NCBI GenBank assembly: GCA_050084515.1
Contig: CM114271.1
Location: 21,390,001-21,454,000, forward strand
Direction: 5' to 3'
From: Blasia pusilla
Lineage: Eukaryota > Marchantiophyta > Marchantiopsida > Blasiales
DNA length: 64,000 bases
The notes below the pieces were generated by a model. The model made no database searches, was not told where the DNA came from, and saw only the letters and a list, made by a program, of their open reading frames with translations. The first letter of the stretch is position 1. Each line of letters starts with the position of its first letter. Of the stretch, positions 55,386 through 64,000 are shown one piece after another. A program made the position numbers and the translations under genes.

Positions 55386-55661
55386 GGGTGATGTATACTA
55401 GGTGGATCAGGTCATGTCTACTTCTAGGACCACGTTATGTAAACTTCAGGGATCAAGGCATATCTACTTCTAGGACCAGGTCATGTATACGTCAAGGATC
55501 AGGTCATGTATACTTCTATGACCAGGTCATGTATACTTCTATGACCAGGTCATGTATACGTCAAGGATCAGGTCATGTATACTTCTAGGACCAGGTCATG
55601 TATACTTCAAGGATCAGGTCATGTATACTTTTACAAGCAGGTCATGAATACTTCCAAGATC
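55386..55661. repeat. Minisatellite of exactly 12 x 23 bp
   Basis: The unit is AGGTCATGTATACTTCTAGGACC, given here by its parts AGGTCATGTATAC plus a variable 10 bases. Twelve consecutive units fit without any indel (276 bases). Variable halves alternate between CTTCTAGGACC-like and CGTCAAGGATC-like forms, so a 46-base higher-order period is visible. Confidence 0.93.
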
Positions 55662-57394
55662 ATAAAAATGTTCATATTTCAACATGGCATTTGATAGGAG
55701 TGGTGGCTACTTCTAAGCTAATTTTTTTCCATCTTTGGTGTTGGCATCATAGACACCATTCCACCAGGATGTCGATTATCATCGGACTCTGCAAACCCTG
55801 TAACAAACTCCAGTATTGAGGAAATTGACAACTTGTTCTCACGTATATGACTTTTCTGTGTTGAAAATGCTCGGCTTCTTATTTTAATTGCAAGGGCTCT
55901 CAAGGAGCTGAGCGGAAGGATCGAGTCTACAAACATAGCAGCTAAAAATGGGTTGACACCTCAACCAGGTAATCTATTCTCCAGTTTTCAAGACAGATTC
56001 CTGAACAATAATTCCATTACACGAGTTCAATCAAACATTGAACGTTGGTCCCGACGTAGAAGAAGATCTACATGATCCATGATAGACCAGAATGATAGGC
56101 AAAACCCAAACAACTCATTCACGAACCTACCTTTATTCCCTAGAGCAAAGTCCAGAAAGACAAAGTTGGCCCCACAAGCCCAACTTGATAGAGAAGCAGC
56201 CATTGCCTCATCAACATGTACAAATACGTAGTGAAAGTGGAGTAGGCACCAAGAATTTTGAAAATCACATGACTTCCTATCCTTTTAGGAAGTAATGGAT
56301 GAAATTTTGTCGTAGAATTTTCATGTACATTTTGGAGTTGGGACATGATGGAGCTTGGGAATTGTATTTATTATATTATTTTTTGTATTTTGTTCAATAT
56401 GAAGTATGACTTCTTCTAAATTTTTGAAAGTGAACTGCATGTGATGGACACCATTCCCCGATACACTAGAATGTTCTCAATATTTGTTTTTGTTCCTTGC
56501 ATATTTCTGAAGTTATCCATAATAAAATCTCTTATGTGTGAGAACCACATGTGATCTTAATCCAGGATACGATTCTTAGATTACCATTGGATGTGAATGT
56601 CATCTTCCATTTAGAACTATCTCATGGAACTTCACCATTTTTTGTTCCTTCCTTTGTGGATTTTAAGCTACTCTAAAACCACATGTTGTGTGTGGTGAAC
56701 ACGATGCCAAAAATCCTGAAAATCATTCAAAACAATGCACATGGCATGGATTCCAATCCCGAATTACCTTTCGGTAGTGGGCAGTACTCCACTTCTTGAG
56801 GACACCATTCCACTTGATCCTTGAGGGATTACAACAGGGATTCCATATGCAATGAAATTGATTCTCAGGTTACCGATACAAAAAGAAAATGATCCAACCA
56901 CACTGATACAAGTGCAACAACATTTCTATTTATGTATGTTCAATAATAAATGGCGTGAAGTTGTAAAGATAATAAGGTTTTTCGGGCCTTGGAGCCAACT
57001 GCTGCTGCTTCATAAAAGCTACCGACCAATAGGAGCGGAGTAGAGTAGCAACGTTAACAGGAATCATAGGCTGTGGAAAGGACTCTAACCAAGATAAGGA
57101 ATGTGGAATGGTTGTTGTAGGATTAATGTAGAACGCATTCCGCTTGAATGTGAGGCAAACAAAAATCCTGGCCGAAAAGATGAGGACGCAAATAGAAGCG
57201 GATAGTAGGCGCGCTGCGGCGTTGGAAAATCTATACCAAAAAAATCAATGTGGGGGACTGTGGGCGTTTCTATCTCCACATACACTAATTTTCATTCTTG
57301 CTGGACGGTGTCATGCATATGAAGAACCTGCAACAATAAAGGGCTCGTAGATGCAAGGAAGAAATATGGTCAGTACATATTCTTCCATCAGAAG
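55662..57394. other. No gene recognised; downstream part of the MULE-associated element
   Basis: Scattered ACACCATTCCAC/CCCC words (55753, 56450, 56805) link this stretch with the repeats at 51-55 kb. A short frame near 55880-55970 (RALKELSGRIESTNIAAKNG) might be a C-terminal exon. Element ends were not identified. Confidence 0.45.
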
Positions 57395-57937
57395 CTAATA
57401 TTCATTATTGTTGAAAAATACGGTACGAAGCATGAAAAATGCTCCTGAAGAACGGGCGTTAAAGCCATAATTGTTGCCCATGTCCGGGGCCTCAAATTTG
57501 GCGTGTGGGGAGGGGATGATACTCTCCACTGCAGCGGGAGACTGAGGTCTGTCGACGCGATGGCGGTTCAATTTGGAATCGATTGAGCTCATCGACATCT
57601 GCATTGGAGAGAATGGATAGGGAGTGCCAGCGTGGGCCATTGCAATCTCTTTTGATTCAAACAGACGACGTGAATCGCCTCCGTGTGGGTTTCGGAGCTG
57701 CAATGCAAATCCGCTGCAAGCAAGGGTGCGGAAGCACATCAAAACATCGGCATCCGCACAAAGGTGCACATCAAGGCAAAAGATCCAATCTGTCCAAAGG
57801 TGCGGAAACACACCGAAACAAAAAAATCTGAGCAGAATCAGAACTACATCACCTGAGCAAACAAGGACAACAGCAGAACCCCAATGGAGCAGCTTTGTAT
57901 GATGGTGAGCTACCAGAATCGAGCAGCGACAGGACAA
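57395..57937 (-). CDS. Unrecognised open frame, possible exon of a minus-strand gene
   Basis: A 180-codon minus-strand frame. Its second half (AMAHAGTPYPFSPMQMSMSS; IDSKLNRHRVDRPQSPAAVE; GNNYGFNARSSGAFFMLRTV) has balanced, protein-like composition. The first half looks like pyrimidine-rich intron text. A TGCAG acceptor-like site on the minus strand near 57703 would start the credible part as an exon. No family is recognised. It lies in CpG-rich DNA next to the PQ-loop gene, which favours a host gene over a transposon. Low confidence. Confidence 0.3.
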   Translation of the reverse strand: MSCRCSILVAHHHTKLLHWGSAVVLVCSGDVVLILLRFFCFGVFPHLWTDWIFCLDVHLCADADVLMCFRTLACSGFALQLRNPHGGDSRRLFESKEIAMAHAGTPYPFSPMQMSMSSIDSKLNRHRVDRPQSPAAVESIIPSPHAKFEAPDMGNNYGFNARSSGAFFMLRTVFFNNNEY

Positions 57938-59649
57938 TCATAGCACATAGTGGCGGGGCGGCATGACAAGCAGAAATGAGGTCGCCATGAAATGCCTTGT
58001 CCGAGAACTTTTAAAACCTCCGAAATTTGAATTTTGGCACACATGATGATGGAGGCCAGGGCATGATCCAACCATGGTGGATGCATTCCGTAGTCATGAC
58101 CATGGTAATGACGGAGTTGGGTTCGCTTGGGGATCCCCGTCCGGATATCGGAGGCCGGAGCAAGCGCTTACATTTTTCGTGTAGCCTAAACCCGCTCAAG
58201 CTAACCCAAGCGGGGGCACCCGTCCGTGTAGGGCGACCGGGCTTGCATTCAATGCCACGGGCTTTGGCTCTAACGCCCAGCAGTATTATGACCCATAAGG
58301 ACACATAAAATAAAATTTAGGACAACGGATTTACCAATCGTCAACACGTGAAGGTCCTGCCCGCCGTTCGATTTTCACATGAGAAGACTCGCTCGGAGGT
58401 ACCCGAGGAGCCGGACACGTACGCCTCGATCGAGAACCGAGATTCAATCCGATTCGACCATTTGTCCACCTGATCGCAGACGTAATAGCAATGACCCTAA
58501 CGCCTTCAGCCCAGAATATTCAAACGTGAACGAGGAGACCGACAGAACAGGCCCGCATGACGACAAGTCGTCCGTCCGTCCGTCCGTCCGCCCGCCCTGC
58601 CCCTCCCTCTTCTTCGCTTTGCATGGGATGGGCAGGCGGCGCCGGCAGCGTCCGCCGTGTGTATACATAGGACGGCCGCCCTCCACCTCCCCCACGCTGG
58701 CGACGGAGAGAAGAGCGCAAGCGGGAGACCGAGGGAGGCCGCCGGGCCGGGACGCGGCTAAATCCGGGATGGCGACACGTGCCTGAGCGAGAAGCGGGAG
58801 AGGCTGCGTTGAGGCGCGGCTAAATCCGGATGAAGACACGCGCCTGATAGAAGAGCACTACAGGACCGAGCACATACGGGGGATTGTGGCTTTGGAAGCC
58901 ACGACGTTCGTCAGAGGCCTGAGGCAGTTGGAGATGGATAGAGAGTGAGACTGTGAGAGAGCGAGGTAGAGGGCAATTGAATTGCTGCTCTCCAGCGATC
59001 ATAACTGCTCCGTTGGCTCTTGTGGTGTCTGTCGATCGAGGATAGTGGGAGGACACACATTCGGCGTTTTGTTTAAGAACGCGGGGGTTCGCGGGGAATC
59101 GAATCCATCGAAGTGCAGCCTGGGAGATTGGTAACCGCGAGCGACGAATCTCGAGTTCGACGGACGGTGTCAAAGCGAGATCTGCTGCTGTTGTAGAGGT
59201 GCTGTGTACGATCGAGGACTCCTGCCGTTTGAGAGAAGACGAGACGGTGTGCGCGGCGGACGGAACTGCAGTCTGTGGCAGAGAAAGTTGCGCCTTCCGT
59301 GTGGGAGAAATATCGGCACCGGCGTTGATTGGAGATTCGGGAGATCGATCCGGAGGAGTATTTGGCCGGCTGAACGCAAGCGGCGGCGCTTCGTTCTCGC
59401 TTTCTGTGAGCGGTTCGTTGCTGCCTCATGATTGATGACCACGACGACTGCTCTACATTTTAAGGAGAAAAGGATGCTTTTGAGATTCGCGTGACATAGA
59501 CACGAGCGGATAGCGGCGTTCACTTCAATTGAGTGATGGCGGACTAGTGCTCAAGGTTGCCTAGAGGGTCGAGACGTTGACATGCATTGAGACATTTGGA
59601 CTCAACGTTTAAATTATTGAGTGAGAGAAAGGTGGAGAGTGTTCATAAG
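57938..59649 (+). promoter_or_regulatory. CpG-rich 5' flank and probable leader of the PQ-loop gene
   Basis: The DNA from about 58050 to 59570 is strongly CpG-rich and includes a (GTCC)n tract near 58565-58592. It ends 80 bases before the predicted start codon. Overlapping frames in all directions here reflect composition only. TATACATA near 58660 is a possible TATA element. The transcription start is not determinable by eye, and an intron in the leader is possible. Confidence 0.45.
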
Positions 59650-62600
59650 ATGAAAGGACCAATGCCGGGGTGCCCGGTCCATGAAGAATGTTTGGAGTGG
59701 GTCCACAAGTACCTCAAAGATTGTGTGTGCAGCTTTCGGGACGAAGTTTCTCTTGTCCTCGGACTCATCAGTGTCTTCAGCTGGGGTGTGGCCGAAGTTC
59801 CCCAAATTCTGACAAATTTCAAGGAGAAGTCTACGGAGGGCGTATCGCTTGCATTTTTAATGACTTGGGTTGTTGGGTGAGTGACCTAAACCAACCGATT
59901 CTCACAGCAGAATCGAGAATTTGCAGTGCTGGAACTTTAAATCTGGTTCTTCTTTCTTAGAGGCGGAGCTGAGTTTATCAGCTTTTAATCTTGGGAACAA
60001 GGACTTGACGCATTCGTTTTGAATTTGTATGTGGTCCCCTGGATTTATGCAAATTCTGTTCATTAGAGAGATCCAGAGCAAGAATCATTGACTGTTGCTA
60101 GAAAATTCGACTACGAGAACTAGTTTTCATCCCTGCGAGAACCATCAAAATCTGTACCCTTCACGATCTGTAATCCGTGCTTTTTGGCTTCGGAAACGGT
60201 TTTATTTATTTATATTTTTTAAATGCAGGGATGTTTTCAATCTTGCCGGTTGCTACCTCGAGCCCGCCACTGTAAGTCACACAAATCACAGTCATCACAT
60301 AAAAATATACGGTGCTGTTTGGAGTCACAGCCCCGGTACTCTTTCAGAAGCATTTTTTGGTTCTTTTATCCAAAATTCGAAATAGAAGCATATGCGGGTT
60401 CTTTGAATTCGAAATTATTAACATATGTGGTTGGTCTTGCAATTTGTGGGCCACAGCTACCAACGCAATTTTACATGGCCGCGGTAATCGTCTCTCCCAA
60501 GATTATGCAGTTTCTGTACACGTACCGCATGCAAATACTTCTGAGAGGGTCAAAATCTTGCTTAAATTCAAATGTCAGATTTTCCTCTGCACGCGAGGGT
60601 TATTTGTGAACCTACCAATATCACACAAGTCTAGGGGTTTGCATCGATGCTTGTGATCAGTTTTGATTTTAACATTAGAATCATCGATGAGTAGGATTTA
60701 GGGCTTGGAGCTCGAATTTGCCAATTAAAACCACAGGTGATTCACCCGTTTCTGAACGTGATTGGTGCAGCTCTACACATTGACCACGGTTATCCTGGTC
60801 CTTCAGACGATATTCTACGATTATATTTACATACGGTATCAACCTGGAGAAGCTGCATACGAGCCCATAGAAGCTATCAAAACGGTACTTGTCGACGCGT
60901 GTACTACGATTCTTAAGATTCGAAATCTTGGATGTAACTCATTGACAGGATTACAGTAGTGATGGGATATGAATATCTGTTGTATACTTGACAGCACGTC
61001 CCATCATCTCGGAATGCCTGAAGTAAAGCATTACGCGAGGTATTCGCAAGTGGACGGAAGCAGTCGATGAAGGACAACGTCTGATCGTTAACATTAGTGA
61101 CAGTCGTTCATCATTAATTTTTAATAACAAAGTCGCTTGCTCTTTACTGTTTTACAGGAAACACCGAAGGTTCATGTACAAGGGCAGAAACGCGCACCGA
61201 CAATTTCAACACCTTTGTTGTCTCCGTCCTCAAGCCCGCCTACCTCCGTCATCAACGTACCCTCCTCTCGCAGAGGATCCAGCAAAGATCTGTACTACAC
61301 GTACGGTTCCGTTCCTGGATCATTGCTTCTACATGCGGGCCATTTAATACCTGTCACATAAGACACATGACTTCTTCGGGTCATTTGTGTGGAATGAAGT
61401 TCCAGTCGTCGATCGTCGACAGCCTTCTAACAAAACTGCAGAAAGTATCACAGTAGGTGGCCTGTGTTTATGGGAAGTACCACTACACCTTCTGCAACTT
61501 TGATTCTCATCTATTGCTGGGATCATTTTCAGGTCTGCGAGGTCGCTTGCTAGCAGTCACACTCCAATGCGTGGCTCTTACCTGGTAGGGTCTCGGGACC
61601 GCGATTCAGGCGGCCATCCATCCAGCTTCTTACGTTCCAGTGAGGCCGGGCACGAATCTACATCTTCCCCCCAGCAGGAAAGTCATAATGGTCGTCTTAG
61701 TCAAGAACCTCATTCTCAAGAAAGTCCAGCCGGATCTCTATTGCGAACGGTGAGCATTCATATACTAGTGCAAATTGTTTCATTGTCATCCCATTCATTC
61801 AGACGTCGAGCGAGGCGATTGTGAAAAATTTACGCATCCATGCGTCTTGGAAATAACCTATCATCCCCTGTTCATATTTCGTCTCAATCTAAATTGGAAG
61901 CGTGCGATCGGCGTTCTTTATCTGCCTGTGAATATTCATCGCTTCCGTTGCACTCGACAGGCTGCTGCCAGTGTTCTACTCGTGGGGTCCGTTGGTTTGA
62001 GTTCTAGTATTCTCGGCGGTAGTAGGACTTCATCGTCTGGATATGTCGGTCGTCATCATTTTCTGCAGACTGGACGGAGGATGCTGCAGGTGAGTAATCA
62101 CAAGTTTATGCTGAAGAAGGTCAGTAAAATATAACCAGCGTTGCCGCATACTAGGTCAAATAATATTCCCTGCAGAGAACGAAATAGCCGGTCTGACAAT
62201 CAATTTATTTAGAGCTTGAAGCTACATTTTCGATGTGCGACGCCAACGTTGGCGTGAATTGAAGTTCATAAGGAATCTATGTAGAAGTCTATACTTAGTG
62301 TCACCCTACGGATACTAGAGTTACCGACGGGTGGAATAAAATAGAATTCTCCCTGTCGGACACGCTGGCAGTTCATGGCAAGGACACAATGTTTCTGAGG
62401 TGGTCTGCGAACCTGTTATCTCACCTTAATATAGACAACAGTGAATATTGGAACATGAGTCAGGCGAATTCTCCCGACGCGATCAAAAACGGGCACTCAC
62501 GAAAAATTTTGATTGATTTTTTGTTCCGGAATCCCGGTAATGTTTATCCAACAGATGAGCGGTTCTGGCAGCTTCCTCCCGATGCCAAGAAGGCCTTTTC

Positions 62601-63979
62601 TTGGAGAAATAGACGCTGAAGGTCCTTGGGGAGAGATATTCGGATGGTGCATGGCCGCCATTTACATGGGCGGAAGGTTTCCACAGATATGGCTAAACGT
62701 GAGAAGTGCATTGAATTTCGTCTTCTCATCAGATGCTTTCAGTCGAGTCTGTTAACAGTCTTACAGTTGTTCTTTGGGACTTGGAAGTGTCATGTATCTG
62801 ATAAGACTCAGATACAGGATAACCTAGATTATTAAATAATAATGAGGCGTACTCTCTTTTTGAAATAAGTACATTAACTTGCCTATGGTGCGTGTTGACG
62901 GGTATCTCTGCAGATTAAGCGAGGAACAGTTGAGGTGAGTAATATCTGAGCGATCCTAATAGTAAAAAACGTAGCAAATTCTACGGAATTTCTAAGTGAT
63001 CGAGAGAGTCTGGACTTCTGTACGTCGATTTTTTTTCTTAAACTATTACTCATAACTATCATTTCCGTAAAAATGGGAGGAAAAATCTTATGAGTTTGAG
63101 AGGTAGTATTTACGTGTAAAGCTCTGTATTTACGTCTAGTCCATCTTCATTCTGAAAAAGAGAATTGAGTGGTACAAGAATTGATTTTGTTCACTACTTA
63201 CGGTCATCAATTTGATCGACGTCGTTACCAATTTTCTGCAGGGTCTGAATCCACTGATGTTTTTCTTTGCACTCGTTGGCAACGCCACTTATGTTGGCAG
63301 GTGAATGTCCGTGCACAGCTCCCATTTTGATGCTAGATTTTGGATTGTAAGCAATGAAGATTACTCGAGGCATGGGTGGCAATACTAAAACCAAAACTCT
63401 AGATGACCTCTTGCTGGATTTGATATTGCAGTATCATCGTCAGGAGCACCGCCTGGACACAAATAAAGCCCAATATGCCTTGGCTGGTGGACGCTGCAGT
63501 GTGTGTCTGTCTGGACTTATTCGTATCCTTCAAAACAAATATTTTTTCCGTTTATGTTTGAAGTATGCTCACCCTTTCCCTGATGAAGTCATGTAGCAGA
63601 GGCAGTTATAAACATATTCATATGGATTATGTTATAATGAATCTCCAATTACGGTTCTTTATTAAGAATGCAGCTCGGCCCACAACCCTTGGATCTAGTC
63701 AGCATTCTCCAGAGTAAAATGATCAGTCTCGTATGCCGTAATAATTTAGTTTCAGTCTTATTAGTCGGGAAGTACTGACAGTTTTGTCGTCCTTCGCATG
63801 GGAGTGAATCAACCTTATTAGGTAATGACAGTGACTGATAGGTTGTGAACTTGAGTATCGACGATCGATGTATATTGTGCTGGCTACTCCTTGACACTCG
63901 GTAGATCTTGTGCCAGTTTGTGTACTATACCAGGAAAGCGTTGCAGGAGGACCAGGAGGAAGAGAAGGCTTTGAAGTAG
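59650..63979 (+). CDS. PQ-loop seven-TM transporter, vacuolar cationic amino-acid exporter type
   Basis: Exons supported by splice sites, frame and family motifs: 59650-59876, 60229-60271, 60457-60483, 60771-60884, 61158-61300, 61533-61749, 61961-62089, 62555-62698 (start uncertain), 62914-62934, 63242-63300; about 374 codons. PQ-loop 1: SWGVAEVPQILTNFKEKSTE; then DVFNLAGCYLEPAT, LPTQFYMAA, VILVLQTIFYDYIY; a Ser-rich loop with DLYYT joined to SARSLASS across an intron; PQ-loop 2: MAAIYMGGRFPQIWLN plus IKRGTVE; GLNPLMFFFALVGNATYVG. The family (PQLC2/Ypq1, plant 'seven transmembrane protein' type) exports basic amino acids from lysosome or vacuole. ATG 59650 is the first in frame after a TGA at 59578. 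The C-terminal exon is unresolved: FVYYTRKALQEDQEEEKALK at 63917-63976 ends at TAG 63977-63979, but a TAG at 63902 precedes it in frame. Confidence 0.85.
63703..63979 (+). other. Unresolved 3' exon(s) of the PQ-loop gene
   Basis: The exon ending at 63300 leaves AG of a split codon. An AG acceptor at 63701-63702 would continue as Ser-Ile-Leu, as in the family, but the frame then diverges (QSKMISLVCRN) and stops. From 63870 a different frame reads CILCWLLLDTR, stop (63902-63904), ILCQFVYYTRK. That resembles the last membrane segment of the family with one nonsense codon. Either a further intron is present, or the 3' end is decayed. Confidence 0.45.
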
Positions 63980-64000
63980 AGACGTAGGTCAGAAGATGAT

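Noticed and set aside
58379-58839. Overlapping frames of about 130 codons on both strands upstream of the PQ-loop gene
   Set aside because: CpG-rich promoter-like DNA with a GTCC microsatellite. The frames are Arg/Pro/Ser-rich by composition.
59587-59649. Earlier start of the PQ-loop protein at TTG 59587
   Set aside because: Not an ATG. The first in-frame ATG after the upstream TGA is 59650 and gives the usual family N-terminus length.

Overview
The window looks like nuclear DNA of a land plant, dominated by decayed transposable elements. Only one clearly recognisable host gene is present, at the right edge. Plant signs are a Ty3 retrotransposon with an initiator-Met tRNA primer site, a MULE transposase with a SWIM finger, a plant-type hAT transposase, Helitron ends of the TCTATACTATTA type, CCCTAAA motifs and an intron-rich PQ-loop transporter gene. 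Two protein families (the Gag/protease at 16.1 and 43.2 kb and the large protein at 10.4-15.8 kb) resemble multicopy hypothetical proteins that I associate with bryophyte, especially liverwort, gene sets. That is memory, not a search, so the lineage is tentative.

Layout. 1-5.6 kb: unassigned sequence, a 1-kb array of short palindromes, and a fragment of an unknown protein gene with two in-frame stops. 5.66-10.3 kb: a Ty3 element with its 5' LTR, PBS and broken gag-pol, cut off in integrase. 10.4-15.8 kb: a large unnamed transposase-like protein family with several frameshifts, invaded by an antisense retroelement fragment. 16.1-17.3 kb: a second Gag relic. 17.3-39 kb: mostly non-coding repeats, including hAT-type MITEs with TIR CAAGGTTGC (one with a perfect 8-bp TSD, one pair nested), Helitron termini, a candidate 215-bp Helitron, near-perfect palindromes, and several CpG-richer islands without a recognisable gene. 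33.8-34.7 kb holds an LTR relic of the 5.66-kb family.

39.4-41.5 kb: a decayed hAT transposase, followed by a satellite of about 180 bp with dimeric higher-order structure (41.9-43.0 kb). 43.2-46.1 kb: Gag and protease relics split by a solo LTR with a near-perfect TSD. 49.8-55.7 kb: a C2H2/BED-like protein, a proline-rich repeat protein and a MULE transposase, with several minisatellites, one being exactly 12 x 23 bp. 57.4-59.6 kb: CpG-rich DNA leading into the host gene. 59.65-63.98 kb: a PQ-loop (vacuolar/lysosomal cationic amino-acid exporter type) seven-TM gene on the + strand, with ten well-supported exons including two micro-exons. Its final exon or exons contain in-frame stops that I could not resolve.

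Apart from the PQ-loop gene almost nothing is intact. The interest lies in the nested insertion history, the internally repetitive DNA and the unnamed transposase-like family.
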